Of a DNA stretch of 64,000 bases, positions 1 to 10,465 are shown piece by piece; within the stretch, counting starts at the first letter, position 1, and the number at the start of each line of letters is the position of its first letter. Position numbers and translations under genes: made by a program. The notes under the pieces are model-generated. The model made no database searches and had not been told where the DNA came from. It worked only from the letters and a program-made list of their open reading frames with translations. Source of the DNA: Plotosus lineatus (lineage: Eukaryota; Chordata; Actinopteri; Siluriformes; Plotosidae); contig CM045729.1 of NCBI GenBank assembly GCA_024760905.1, positions 10,059,580-10,123,579 on the forward strand, read 5' to 3'.

Positions 1-480
1 TAGCATCCAAAATTATTAACGACGAAACTCATAATCTTCATTCTGAATATATCCTTCTTCCTTCCGGCCGCAGATATCAATTACCCAAACTTAAATCAAA
101 GAGAGCCCGTACATCCTATATACCAACTAGCATTTTCCTTTTAAATAAGTAGCCTCCACCTTTAGTCTCTTGTATATTGTTATATTTCGTACCACTGTTT
201 TTATCTGTTGCGTTATCTAATTTAAAAACTCAGTTTTATGTCTTAAGTCGTTGCGTGTCCGTTTAACATACAGTATTCTTTAAAGTATTTTTCAATTTTA
301 TTTCTGAACTTTTAGTGCTAGTTTCTTACATTGCACCTTAAGATATTTAATATTTAATATTTAATGTTATATATGTATTATGTCTTCATGTTTGTAATAT
401 GTTCTTATGTATGTATGTTTTATGGAGCCTGTGTACGTGCAAGACAAATTCCCTCCTCGGGCAATAAATTATTGTCATCA
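1..480 (+). mobile_element. 3' end of a CR1/L2-type LINE (ORF tail plus 3' UTR)
   Basis: Bases 3-152 are an open frame ending in TAG that reads LLPSGRRYQLP and later SYIPTSIFLLNK. This is the typical C-terminus of CR1/L2-superfamily LINE polyproteins (a basic SGRRY motif, then a SFIP-type ending). Bases 153-480 are an AT-rich 3' UTR that ends in a short ATC repeat, as expected for this superfamily. The rest of the element lies left of the window. It abuts the Tc1 remnant that starts at 481, so it may have inserted into that transposon. The clade assignment is an inference from the tail only. Confidence 0.62.
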
Positions 481-1484
481 TCAATCTTGTTGCTCTGGAT
501 CTGAGATGTTTCCGTTTACTGGTGTGTTTGGGGTCATTGTCTTGTTGGAACCCATTTCAAGAGCATTTCCTGTTCACCATGAGGCAGTACGACCTCTTCA
601 GGTGTTCTGATGGATTCAAACTGATCCATGATTCCTGGGATGTGATAAATAGGCCCGACACCGTAGTATGAGAAACATCCCCATATCACGGTGCTGGTGC
701 CACCAGGCTTCACTGTCCTCATAGTGTACTGTGGCTTGAATTCAGTGCTTGGTGTCATCTAGGGGCCACTAGGACCAAAAAGAATAATCTTACTTTCATC
801 AGTCCACAGAATGTCGCTCCGGTTCTCTTTATTCCAGTCAATGTGCTCTTTGGTGAATTGGAACCTCTTCACGTCTTTTTTTCAGCAGTGGGACATTGCG
901 GGGCTTCCTGCCGATAGCTGGATTTCACATAGGCGTCTTCCAACTGTAACAGGACTCACAGGTCATTTTAGACCTTCTCTGATCTTCCTGGAGCTGATTG
1001 GTCGCTGAGTCATTGCCATTTTAGTTCTTTTATCCATTCAAATGTTTTTTCTTCCACATCTTTCAGGGTTTGGTGCCATTTTAAATAATTTGGATCACTT
1101 TATCTGAGCAGCCGAACATTCTCTGCTCTTTAAGTTTTCATCTCTCCAATCAACTTTTTAATCAAGGTCCGCTGTTCTTCTGAACAATGTCTTCTGAACA
1201 ATGTCTGGAACGACCCATTTTGCTCAGAATTTCTGAGAGGAATGTTGATAACCAGCAGGTACATTTCCCGCCTTCCGTCCTTAAATAATGACAATGATTG
1301 GCTCCTGTTTTTTAAAGAATGAATGACATCAGCGATTGAACTCCATACTGATATTATTTTGAACACGCCTCTTTCAATTAATGATTCAATTACACAAAAT
1401 CAGCAGCATGCGGGTCAGGACTGTTGGTTCTGTTGGATTCTATTACTCTCCTACACCTGACTGATATTATTTTGAACACGACTG
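481..1484 (-). mobile_element. Tc1-like DNA transposon remnant (copy T1), one end missing
   Basis: The minus strand reads degraded Tc1 transposase, including VKPGGTSTVIWGCFSYYGVG and MLLKWV, the region around the second catalytic Asp. It is nearly identical to 19870-20876. The right end finishes at the inverted-repeat sequence gaacacgactg (1474-1484). The left terminal repeat is absent; the sequence starts exactly where the LINE tail ends, so the missing half may lie beyond the LINE, outside this window. Stops and frameshifts show that no transposase is made. Confidence 0.8.
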
Positions 1485-1575
1485 TAGTTCATTACAAAGA
1501 AACGCTTCTGAATGATGTCACAGCTTTATGTTTGTCTGTTATAACGCACTGACACTGGAGACTCCTTCCATTATT
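1485..1575. repeat. Flank shared with the second Tc1 copy
   Basis: About 90 bases after the right Tc1 end (gttcatta... to ...ttattcggaag) are repeated almost exactly at 20877-20970 after the other Tc1 copy. The homology therefore continues beyond the inverted repeat. A shorter piece of the same sequence is repeated again near 1598-1623. Confidence 0.65.
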
Positions 1576-1857
1576 CGGAAGAAGAGTCGATATTCCATTC
1601 CAGAGACTCCTTCCATTATTCGGCACCAGAAAAGTAGAGATTGCTGCTCGATTGTTTTCTCAGACACCTGCGAAAGTAGGAAGAGCTGCATTGAGCTGCA
1701 TTCTCATTTTCAGTGTCGTGTGAAAAGAGTGTGGTGACATGCAATGCAATCACTGGGGTGCGTCTGCACAATTTAAATAAAGAGGGGAAAAAAAACAGAG
1801 AAAAATGACATGCAATTTAATAACATCCTGTTCTATTTTTATATTAAGGAAACCAAG

Positions 1858-1975
1858 CACAGGAACAACATGCAAACTCCACACAGAAACACTGATGTTG
1901 TTCCCGGGAATCAAACCCAGGCCCTTCCTGCTGTGAGGTGGATATATTAATCACTGCACCACCATGCTGCCCTCC
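1858..1975 (-). mobile_element. tRNA-derived SINE (second family), truncated
   Basis: On the minus strand this reads a tRNA-like head (GGTGGTGCAGTGATTAA, then a box-B-like GGTTTGATTCC) followed by the conserved body with tgtgtggagtttgcatg. Related copies are at 18790, 19090, 26010 and 61870. Only the head and the first part of the body remain. Confidence 0.6.
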
Positions 1976-1980
1976 CAAAT

Positions 1981-1985
1981 TATTA

Positions 1986-2020
<35 letters not shown>

Positions 2021-2045
2021 GTTGTTGTTATTGTTGTTGTTTATT
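1981..2045. repeat. ATT trinucleotide array
   Basis: About sixteen ATT units with GTT interruptions near the end. The same array, with a TTTA variant, lies in the paralogous flank of TRIM copy C at 62156-62233. Confidence 0.9.
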
Positions 2046-2872
2046 TATTCTTGTTTATTTTATTTTTGTTTGCATTAAACAGTCTCTAAGATCAATAAGT
2101 TTAAAACACTGACTCATTTGGCAAGCCACTTAATAATGTACAGAGACAATGTTCACAGGGAGGCTGGAGCCTATCTCAGCCGACACTAAGCGGGGTACCC
2201 GAGTCCATCACAGAGAGAAGCTGAAACTTCAAAGTCAGAAATGTAAACTTGGCTCCATCTGCTGTATGATTTGAAACACTGCAAGTATTTTGACATTTTT
2301 TTAGTTTCATATTTTGGAGGAGATGGTGTGTGTGTGTGTGTGTGTGTGTGAGTGTACATGTTGAAAGACTGAATTTCTCAGTAACACACTTTCTCAATTT
2401 CTGAACCACTCACTCCGACACTTGGTGAAGGTGAAGCTCACCATGAACATTTCGCAATGTAAAATCCAATAGATGATTCCTGTGTCATTTTTTAAAATCA
2501 TTTTCATTCCATCCTGTAGTTTATTTGTTTGTGGAAGTCCTGAAAACCAAGGTTGTGGAAAAAGTCTGCTGGAGACATTTTACTTTAATATCACATGATT
2601 TTAATTTAACAAATCTTTATTTCAACAGAACATTTCATTATTTTATATTATTTTGAGAACTCTAAATAAAATTATGTCAATATTTCCAGTTTTTATTTTA
2701 TTTTGATTTCACAGACGAAGTGAGACGGAATGACGTCATAAAACTTCAAAAACGTTTCACAATGAAGTCTTCAGTGGTTTTGTAAAACAAACATTCACAA
2801 AGAATAAACTTTAATGTTCAATATTTCATTCACTGAAATAAAACAAAACCAGCTCCGACTGATCTGATTCGT

Positions 2873-3396
2873 TTACAGAGACTGAAGTGGGCGGAGCTTG
2901 AGAGGAGATTCTTCACCATAAACCCAGAGGAATGGCAGTAATGTATCAGTGAATGTGTGTGTGAAAGTGTGGAGGTGTTTGTTAGTGAGCGGGTCGGAGA
3001 AGGACAGTTTTCCTCTGTCCCAGTCCAACTGGACTCTGATCCTCTGGAGTTTCTGTGATACTGAGAGGAGAGTCGCTGGCTGTGGTGTAGAAACTGCTCC
3101 ATATTCACCAACATAATACCGCACATACCAGATTCCACTGCTGAAGAATATCCTCCTCTTCCTCTGAGCAGATTCTCTCATCACACCCACAACCCAGCAT
3201 GTACAGTCTCCAACATCAACATCCCAGCAGTGAGTCCCTGAGTTAAAACCCTCAGAGCCCAGAATACAGGAATTATGATTAAATCTCTCTGGATTATCAG
3301 GAAGTTTCTGTTTCTCTTTCCTGAATCTCACACTGGTCAGATCATCAGATACAATGAGGTTCGGATGAGCGGTGTTGGGGTCCAGAGTTACAGGTA
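2873..3396 (-). pseudogene. TRIM A exon 6: PRY-SPRY (B30.2) domain
   Basis: 524 bases, open to TAA at 2873-2875. PRY begins [22 protein letters not shown] carries HCWDVDVGD, WVVGV and [13 protein letters not shown], all hallmarks of fish TRIM B30.2 domains. It ends [12 protein letters not shown]30.2 domains bind target proteins. It is downstream of the exon 3 stop, so it would be reached only by read-through or alternative splicing. Confidence 0.9.

Positions 3397-3401
<5 letters not shown>

Positions 3402-3437
<36 letters not shown>
3402..3437. repeat. AC microsatellite at the SPRY acceptor of TRIM A
   Basis: An AC array starts 6 bases upstream of the SPRY exon acceptor; the paralogous introns have shorter (39182-39196, copy B) and longer (63566-63604, copy C) versions. 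Confidence 0.9.
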
Positions 3438-3439
<2 letters not shown>

Positions 3440-3824
3440 TAAGAGAAGATAGAAACTCTGTAAGAAACTCTGAAGCTTGAAGTCTCTGCTGCGCTCCGTT
3501 GGTTCCTCGGTGTCTCTGCTCAATACAAACACTGAACGGAGAAAGTTTTTCTTGAATGAATGAGCCACAGTCTGATCTTCAACTTTCAAAATAAACTGTC
3601 GACTGCATCCCCGAGGAACCGAATTAAACACGAACACTTTTATAATAATAATAATAATAATACTATCACACAAATTCTCCCACTTTTTGAAATATAAAAA
3701 GTTCTGCTGCTTCGAGACCACCTCACTGCTGATGCTGCTGCGACCTGAACCCGGATGAAGCAGATGATGATGATTATGATAACAATACATACATTTTTTA
3801 CACAAGAGAGCTTTGAGAGATTTC

Positions 3825-4078
3825 CTTTCAGCTTTTTCTCTTTCTCAGGGTTCGCAACAGCCAATGATTCGCACGTTTGATTTGGTTCATAGGTTTTTAC
3901 GTCGGATGCCCTTCCTGACACAACCGTTTTGCAAGGGACAGAAACACGCTGACGGCTTTGCAGCTCCTCTTTACGAAAGTCAGCAATGGTTCTTTTACAT
4001 GAACCTCTCACCATAGACAGTGAGAGACATGGCCCGCCTTTGATAACCCAGTTACTGCACTGGGGACATTTTTACACC
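3825..4078 (-). mobile_element. tRNA-derived SINE with RTE-type tail, 5' truncated
   Basis: Minus strand: SINE body (aaccattgctgactttcg, gctgcaaagccgtcagcgtg), then a part resembling the RTE LINE 5' leader (tcaggaagggcatccgacg ... gcgaatca), then a part resembling the RTE LINE 3' end (ggctgttgcgaaccctgag ... gctgaaaggaa). The tRNA head is missing. It lies in TRIM A intron 5. A full copy of the same type is at 39263-39577. Confidence 0.75.
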
Positions 4079-4257
4079 AATTGATTGAAATAAAATAAGG
4101 AAAAACCTCTCTGTCTTAGCTTCAAATCATTCGCAACAAAAAACTTATCAGTTATTGAACGCACCACAGTGTACACGAACCAAAGGATTTCAAAATAAAA
4201 GTTCCACTGGATTAAATGACGTTGCATGAAATGTAAACAGATTTATTATACGTAGAA

Positions 4258-4282
4258 TGATTTATTATGATTATTATTATTG

Positions 4283-4315
<33 letters not shown>

Positions 4316-4318
4316 TTC

Positions 4319-4352
<34 letters not shown>

Positions 4353-4391
4353 CAAAAACAAAACAAAACCACAATAATAATAATAATAATT
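4258..4391. repeat. ATT/AAT inverted trinucleotide arrays
   Basis: An ATT array followed directly by an AAT array, so the two halves are complementary and could form a hairpin. It lies in TRIM A intron 5. A shorter AAT array occurs at 39706-39730 in copy B. Confidence 0.85.
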
Positions 4392-4562
4392 TAAATTTGT
4401 AATATACAAATAAATGCTTCAAACCTCTTCAGTGCAGTTTATTAGAAAACAGAAAGCAGCTTAAGGAATTGAAATTAGAAATTGTATGTGCACGCACACA
4501 CACACACACACACACACACAAGATAGAATGAATGTGAAAAATTGGTACTTTCAGCAGCTTAC

Positions 4563-4681
4563 TGTATTGTACAGTGTCCTGCATCTTCTCGCAGACTCTG
4601 AACTTCAGGTTGCTCAGATGCTTTGCCACATGGATCAGTGCTCCTGAAAGCTCCTCTGGATGCTGCAGTGTGCACTGGGCT
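4563..4681 (-). pseudogene. TRIM A exon 5: linker before SPRY
   Basis: 119 bases ([20 protein letters not shown] ... KMQDTVQY). Acceptor TTTCCAG, donor GTAAGC. Phase 1 at its end, completed by the two leading bases of the SPRY exon. Confidence 0.82.
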
Positions 4682-4767
4682 CTGGAAACACATTCGGGAG
4701 TCAGTGCTGCTGTGGGTTTGGATTGAGAAACACAGAGAATGAGAGAGACAGGAAGAACATCACTCAC

Positions 4768-4790
4768 CTTTTCACTGTGGCCTTGTAGTT
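4768..4790 (-). pseudogene. TRIM A exon 4: 23-base micro-exon
   Basis: Reads NYKATVKR across the junction to the next exon; acceptor GACAG, donor GTGAGT. A 23-base exon at this place is typical of TRIM genes. Confidence 0.82.
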
Positions 4791-4918
4791 CTGTCAAACA
4801 ACAAAGTAAATATCAGTGGAGATGATTGACATTTTTACACCAATGAAATGTGGCGTTTCTGATGATGGAAACAAGTTTTACTTTCTCACAGTATAAATAC
4901 TGAATAAATGATCCTCAC

Positions 4919-5149
4919 TTGTAAGAATGAGATGTTTTCAGCTCTCATCTCGTCTTCTATGGCTCTGATTGTGTCTGAAAGAGATTAAATGTCTTTGCTC
5001 AGCTTCTCCATCTTCTCCTTCATCATCTGACTCTTCTGCTCCTCTTCCTCTCTCAGTGCAGTGATCCTGACTGTCTCTTCATCTCGTAGAAACCGGTGAA
5101 GCTCCTCAAACTCCTCTTTAATCTGACGCTCTGTGTGTTGGGACTGAAT
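4919..5149 (-). pseudogene. TRIM A exon 3: coiled coil with in-frame TAA
   Basis: 231 bases, 77 codons ([20 protein letters not shown] at the start, ENISFLQ at the end). Strongly charged heptad-like sequence. The TAA at 4985-4987 falls between SKDI and SLSDT; copy B reads DISSLSDT here with TCA. It is a single-base change. Confidence 0.88.
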
Positions 5150-5241
5150 CTGCAGTGAAGAGGAAATCAAATGAAATAGAATCCATTATGCAATGATGTA
5201 AAATATAATTATAATATCAAACCCATGCTATTGATTCTAAC

Positions 5242-5337
5242 CTTTATATGCTCTGCAGTCTGACTCCAGTTCAGTTTACAGTCTTTAAAGATCTTCAGTT
5301 TCTCCTGTAGGGGCTTCAGTGTAGTTTCGAGCTCCTC
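5242..5337 (-). pseudogene. TRIM A exon 2: start of coiled coil
   Basis: 96 bases, 32 codons, phase 0-0, beginning [15 protein letters not shown] and ending TAEHIK. The 96-base length is the standard second coding exon of TRIM genes. Acceptor CAG at 5338-5340, donor GTTAGA. Confidence 0.88.
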
Positions 5338-5475
5338 CTGAAACAAATCCACACACTGCATGGAGACTCTGTGTTTCAGATCTTATTTGACACATCGTTA
5401 CCTCACACCACTGTTTATTATGGAGATTTAACTGTACAATGTTCAGTGTGTGTTTTTATAATATACATTATTTAC

Positions 5476-5874
5476 CTTACAGTCTGTTACTGCCTCATCA
5501 ATGGGGCAGAATTTGTGGTTGGTGTGTTTTCTTGAATCCCGACACACCACACACACCGGCTGTTGATCGTCCAGACAGAAAATTTTTAATTTCTCATTGT
5601 GCAGACTGCAGACTGTTTCAGACCCTGATGAAGATCTCTGATTTCTCTCCTGTAAGAAAGTCTCACACAGGTTCTTTAAGGCCAGATTGATGGGAGGAGA
5701 ATCCATGGGCGACTTCCTCCTACAAACGGGACATTCTCTGGATCCTTTGGTCTCCCAGAACTTCTCCAAACACACTTTACACACACTGTGACTGCAGCCC
5801 AGAACAACAGGATTCTTGAAGATTTCACAGCACACAGGACAGGAGAAATCCTCCTCCGAGAATTTAGAAGTCAT
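5476..5874 (-). pseudogene. TRIM A exon 1: RING finger and B-box 2
   Basis: 133 codons, phase 0 at the 3' end, donor GTAAAT. RING ligands are C12, C15, C27, H29, C32, C35, C48 and C51 ([18 protein letters not shown]). B-box ligands are C89, H92, C100, D103, C108, C111, H117 and H120. All are intact, so the lesion of this gene is not in this exon. Confidence 0.9.
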
Positions 5875-5915
5875 TTTATTTTGCTGTTGTTGTTCTCTCC
5901 AGTCCAAATGTTCAG

Positions 5916-5927
5916 AGTTTCACTTTC
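5916..5927 (-). promoter_or_regulatory. ISRE-type element upstream of TRIM A start codon
   Basis: On the gene strand the sequence is GAAAGTGAAACT, a perfect match to the interferon-stimulated response element consensus (AGTTTCNNTTTC on the other strand). It lies about 41-53 bases upstream of the ATG. Many fish TRIM genes are interferon-induced, which fits. It may be in the leader or the adjoining intron, because the 5' splice structure is uncertain. The paralogous site in copy B has a mismatch. Confidence 0.5.
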
Positions 5928-6076
5928 ACTTTGATTAAAAGTAATTACAGCCTGATTTCAGGTTTCTTTAAAGTAAAACACACGACTTTGTAGATCCAGT
6001 TATTAATCACTTCTTCTCACAGTGCTGAGAATGAGACTCATATTTCTCCATAAACCGAGAATAAAACAAAACTCAC

Positions 6077-6130
6077 CAGAGCAGAACACTGCAGGCTGGT
6101 TATGGAGTTATGGTCGTCTCAGACTACACA
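6077..6130 (-). other. Probable 5' non-coding exon of TRIM A
   Basis: The minus strand reads cactgcagtgttctgctctg-like sequence followed by GTGAGTTTTG, a strong donor at 6076. The same sequence and donor are conserved in copy B (donor at 41427). The transcription start is not visible, so the right edge is approximate. Confidence 0.45.
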
Positions 6131-6346
6131 CTTCCTGAATAGGAGGAGTTTTAGAGAGACTTTTAGAGAGAATTATGTTCCCAACATTCGCAGTCACTGA
6201 ATGTCACAAAATGACATTCATCAGAAAAGTTGGCAAATCCAAAATCTGCTTAGCTCATTAGCATTCACGAAGAGTTCAACTAAAGTCTGTGTAAATAAAT
6301 AAACAACTGCACTTATTACACTTGTGTTTGTAACGTTGGGGTAATG

Positions 6347-6651
6347 GACAATATAGCAATGTACATCAGTCTCCTGTAGATGGAAGCAAAGGAGAAAGAT
6401 GTGAGAAAAGAACATTGATAAGAAAAATATGAATTATCAACAAATGAGTCATTGCAGTTTTCCCTGACTGACTTGAAATGGTTCCTTAAACTCTCTCTAA
6501 TCACAGACAGTGAGACGTGTGGCTGGCCTTTGATCATCCAGTTTGCTGCACTTTGTGTGTGTGTGTGTGTGTTGGGGGGGGGGGTGTTAGCAAATGACAA
6601 TTCAGTGATGAGACTTCAGTGTTATATCACTGTGGAACCAACATCTGAATA
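6347..6651. repeat. Duplicated block D3 (partner 49177-49497)
   Basis: Starts ggacaatatagcaatgtaca and runs to catctgaat; both copies contain a TG array followed by a G run. In this copy an RTE-like LINE is inserted directly after it; in the partner the sequence continues without a LINE. No gene seen. Confidence 0.75.
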
Positions 6652-7816
6652 TACAACAGTTTGGTTTCAGCCAAGAAAGAGCACCACAGATGCAGTGTTT
6701 GCCTTGAGAATGTGAAGAGAAGTACAGAGAAGGTCAGAAGGAGCTGCATTGTGCTTTTGTGGATCTGGAGAAAGCACATGACAGGGTGCCGAGAGAGGAA
6801 TTGTGGTATTGCATGAGGAAGTCTGGAGTGGCAGAGAAGTATGTTAGAGTGGTGCAGGACATGTATGACAGATGTAAGACAGTGGTGAGGTGTGCTGTCG
6901 GTGTGACAAAAAAGTTCAAGGTGGAGGTGGGACTGCATCAAGGGTCAGCTCTGAGCCCCTTCTTGTTTGCTATAGTGATAGACAGGCTGACAGACGAGGT
7001 TAGACAAGAATCTCCATGGGCTATGTTGTTTTCAGATGACATTGTGATCTGTAGTGAGAGCAGAGAACAAGTGCAGGAAAATCTAGAGAGGTGGAGGTAT
7101 GCCCTGGAAAGGAGAGAAATGAAGGTTAGCCTCAGTAAGATAGAATACATGTGTGTGAACGACAAGGACCCATGAGGAACGGTGAGGTTACAGGGAGCAG
7201 AGATAAAGAAGGTGGAGGATTTAAAGTACTTAGGCTAAACAATCCAGAGCAATGGAGTGTGGAAAAGAGGTGAAGAAGCGTGTGCAAGCAGGCTGGAATG
7301 GTTGGAGAAAAGTGTCCGCTGTGATGTGTGATAGGAAGGTATCAGCATGAATGAAAGGAAAAGTGTACAAGACAGTGATGAGGCCAGCGATGTTGTATGG
7401 TTTAGAAACAGTGGCACTGGGGAAAAGACAGGAGGCTGAGCTGGAGGTAGCAGAGATGAAATTGTTGAGGTTCTCTTTGGGAGTCACGAGGATGGAAAAG
7501 ATCAGGAATGAGTACATCAGAGGGACAGCACATGTAAGATGTTTTGGAGACAAAGTCAGAGAGGCTAGATTGAGATGGTTTGGACATGTACAGAGGAGGG
7601 ATAGTGAATATATTGGTAGTAGGATGCTGAGGTTGGAACTACCAGGTAGAAGGTCTAGAGGAAGGCCAAAGAGAAATTTTATGGATGTGGTGAAGGAGGA
7701 CATGAAGGTAGTTGGAGTAAGAGTAGAGGATGTAGAGGATAGGGTAAGATTGAGGCAGATCATTTGCTGTGGCAACCTCTGAAGGGAAAAGCCGAAAAGA
7801 AAAGAAGAAGAAGAAG
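6652..7816 (+). mobile_element. RTE-like LINE R1, 5' truncated, degenerate
   Basis: Begins inside the reverse transcriptase (FGFMPRKSTTDAVFALRM in full copies). Retains DLEKAHDRVPREELWY, GLHQGSALSPFLFA, an altered YADD-box region (LFSDDIVI in place of FADDIVI) and the C-terminal [21 protein letters not shown] at 7173-7175, missing bases near 7215-7255 and a TGA at 7349 disrupt it. Ends with the family 3' tail (gaagggaaaagccgaaa, then GAA repeats). The protein family is that of RTE-clade LINEs (Expander/BovB-like), assigned by recognised motifs. Confidence 0.85.
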
Positions 7817-7817
7817 G

Positions 7818-8250
7818 ATTGGCCGAGTCAAAGTCCTGACCTGAACCCTATTGAGATGCTGTTGCATGACCTTAAAAAGGTTGTTCATGCCGGAAAACCA
7901 TCTGATCTTAAACAATTGTGCAGAGAAGAGTGGGCCAAAATCCCATCCAGCCATGTGAAACTCATCGACTCTTATCACAAATGCTTTTTGCAGTTATTGC
8001 TGCAAAAGGTGGTTCAACCAGATATCAGGTTTAGCAGGCATTTACTTTTTCACACGGGCCCTTGTAGGTTCGGATTTTTTTTTTCCATAAAAAAAAAAAT
8101 GCAATTGGCACTGAAAACTGCATGTAGTGTTTACTTGTGTTTTCTCTTTGGATAATATTTAGGTTTGCTTGATCTGAAATGGATGACGGTGACAAAAATG
8201 CACAAAATGTCAGAAATTGGTCAGGGGGCGAAAACTTTGGCACAGCACTG
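7818..8250 (+). mobile_element. 3' part of a different Tc1-like transposon (T3)
   Basis: Reads WPSQSPDLNPIEMLLHDLKK and later EEWAKIP, the C-terminal catalytic Glu region of Tc1 transposases, then a non-coding end finishing gggggcgaaaactttggcac. The 5' two thirds are missing; it directly follows LINE R1. It is a different Tc1 family from the copies at 481 and 19398. Confidence 0.75.
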
Positions 8251-8935
8251 TATGCGCCGCTATTGAAAAGTCTGAATCCACCTTCTACCTCAGTTGGAAT
8301 GAGTAGTTGCGTCCAGACTTTAAAAGAAGACTGTGAAGCAACAACTGAAAGTGTGATTGACCCAAGTGAAGCTTACGGTGCGAACCCACATCATGCTGCT
8401 GCTCGCGAGCTCAGGCATTCATTCTGCACTTTCACATAGTCAGTGAGTCAACATCATCATTATTAAGAAAGTCATTGTTTATTTATCAGGCTGTTCAAAT
8501 CTTCAAAAGGAAATTGTAGATTTTAAAATAATAAAAATGAAATCATATCATTCTCCTGATGGCCACATGTTGATTAATGTCCATGCTCCAACTTTCCAAG
8601 CTAGTCATGTCCTGTGGTGTCGAGGATAATTATATCAAACTACACTGAATAATGAAAAGTTAACTGATTGCTTCCTTTTTAGACCAAGACGAAATATCTG
8701 GTTCCTGTTTGCCTCACCATGAAGACAGGCAGCTCTGTGTTGCCATAAAAATCAAATAAAAAGTTTAGCCAGCCTCACGTGATATTGTAATGAACAGCAT
8801 CCCCCTCTGTGGTCTCTGAAGGGAGGATTAGGAGACTCTCCTCCCGAACTGGGAAATCCTTTGAAATAACTAAATATAGTCACTGAACTTGGCACTTGTC
8901 CTTGGGTAGGATGTCAGTTTTTCTCTAAAAATATA
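8251..8935. other. No recognised gene
   Basis: A short open frame (8179-8439, plus) partly overlaps the Tc1 end and has no recognisable domain. The rest is AT-rich unique-looking sequence. Confidence 0.5.
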
Positions 8936-9046
8936 TGTTCTTCTTTTCCTTTTGTCTTTTCCCTTCAGGGGTCGCCACAGCGAATCATCTGCCTCCATCT
9001 CACCCTATCCTTTGCATCTTCTTCTCTTATACCAGCTACCTTCATG

Positions 9047-9060
<14 letters not shown>
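8936..9060 (-). mobile_element. 3' end fragment of an RTE-like LINE (R2)
   Basis: Minus-strand match to the last ~120 bases of the RTE-like family (complement of DVVKEDM..., ending at gaagggaaaagac...). The break is at about 9050, next to TA arrays. A second such fragment is at 9706. Confidence 0.7.
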
Positions 9061-9385
<325 letters not shown>

Positions 9386-9631
9386 TGTTTCTGTGCATCA
9401 TATCAATAAATACATATTCAACAATATAAATGCTTCTAATAACAATTAAAATATATATCCACACATACAGACGCGTGCACACTCAGATGTGCACCTCCCA
9501 TAAAAATCTCGTTTTGTTGGATTGTTTTTTGTTTTTGTTTGTTTGAGGTTTTGCATAATTAGCCGCAGAAACTGAAGCACGAACTGTATGTGTAGACACA
9601 TACATACATATTTGCATATATACACACACAC

Positions 9632-9633
<2 letters not shown>

Positions 9634-9705
<72 letters not shown>
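9634..9705. repeat. TA microsatellite
   Basis: About 36 TA units ending directly at an RTE-like LINE 3' end. Confidence 0.92.
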
Positions 9706-9707
<2 letters not shown>

Positions 9708-9795
9708 TCTTTTCCTTTCGGCTTTTCCCTTCAGGGTCGCCACAGCGAATCATCTGCCTCCATCTCACCCTATCCTTTGCATCTTCTTCTCTTAC

Positions 9796-9805
<10 letters not shown>
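9706..9805 (-). mobile_element. 3' end fragment of an RTE-like LINE (R3)
   Basis: About 100 bases of the family's 3' end (complement of gaagggaaaagccgaaagga), bounded on both sides by TA arrays. Confidence 0.72.
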
Positions 9806-9848
<43 letters not shown>

Positions 9849-9849
9849 G

Positions 9850-9912
<63 letters not shown>
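9800..9912. repeat. TA array followed by GA array
   Basis: TA units 9800-9846, then GA units 9853-9911. Simple-sequence open frames here are not genes. Confidence 0.92.
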
Positions 9913-9915
<3 letters not shown>

Positions 9916-10465
9916 CGATTGCTGCAGCCTCTGCTGTAAAGCGGAGCTTTGGAGTTTTTACTGGTCTGTCTTGGAGAAGATGGCGCTAAGCCACTCAGCA
10001 AAGCTATGAATTTACCAATATATGTTCCAATCCTCACCTATGATCACGAGATTTAGGTAACCAAAATAACAAGATTGCTTATACAAGTAGCTGAAATGAG
10101 CTTCTGTCACCGGGTGGCGGGGCTCGCCTTTCGAGATCGGGTGAGAGGCTCAGCCATCCAGGGGGAGCTTGGAGTAGAATCACTGCTCCTCCACGTTGAG
10201 AGGAGCCAGTTGAGGTGGCTCAGGCATCTGGTGTGAATGCTTCCCGAACGCCACGCTGGTGTGGTGTTTCGGGCATGTCCAACCAGAAGAGACCCTGGAG
10301 TCCACCTAGAACATGCTGGAGGGCTTATGTCTCTCAGATCGTCTGGGAACACCTTGGAGTCCCCAGAGAAGAGCTGGAGGAAGTAGATGGGGAGAGGGAC
10401 GTCTGGACCTCACTGTTTAGGCTGCTGCCCTCGCGACCCAACCCTGGATTAAGTGGAAGACAGGC
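9912..10465 (+). mobile_element. Degenerate 3' part of a second LINE family (N1)
   Basis: Matches the C-terminal part of the element at 54961-56975 (gctgcagcctctgctgt, ccaatcctcaccta, tggcggggct, then the ending that encodes DPGLSGR). Many indels. Clade uncertain; the C-terminal sequence recalls I/Nimb-type fish LINEs. Confidence 0.7.

Larger units (their letters stand above)
1664..2870 (-). repeat. 3' flank of TRIM copy A, duplicated in the TRIM copy C flank
   Basis: This block matches 61261-61440 and 62256-63030. It is the duplicated 3' flank and probable 3' UTR of the TRIM unit. Relative to copy C, about 0.6 kb is missing at about 1848, where the C flank has two SINEs. It contains an ATT array (1981-2045), a TG run (2325-2350) and a polyadenylation-like AATAAA context read from the minus strand. 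The parallel flank of copy B starts at about 38054. Confidence 0.7.
2873..5874 (-). pseudogene. TRIM copy A: RING/B-box/coiled-coil/PRY-SPRY ubiquitin ligase with a premature stop
   Basis: Fish-type TRIM E3 ubiquitin ligase, minus strand. Coding exons: 5476-5874, 5242-5337, 4919-5149, 4768-4790, 4563-4681 and 2873-3396, with lengths 399, 96, 231, 23, 119 and 524 bases. All junctions have AG acceptors and GT donors with compatible phases, giving a 463-residue frame if the stop is ignored. A TAA at 4985-4987 replaces a codon that is Ser in copy B, so translation would end after about 219 residues, inside the coiled coil and before the SPRY domain. The start is the ATG at 5872-5874; the open frame continues upstream only through a TTG. 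Product, if made, would keep RING and B-box and could act as a truncated or dominant-negative form, which is inference. Intron 5 holds a SINE and AC and AAT arrays. Confidence 0.85.

Noticed and set aside
5872..5907. Extended N-terminus (11 extra residues) for TRIM A
   Set aside because: The upstream codon is TTG, and copy B has its start at the aligned ATG. The ATG at 5872-5874 is preferred.
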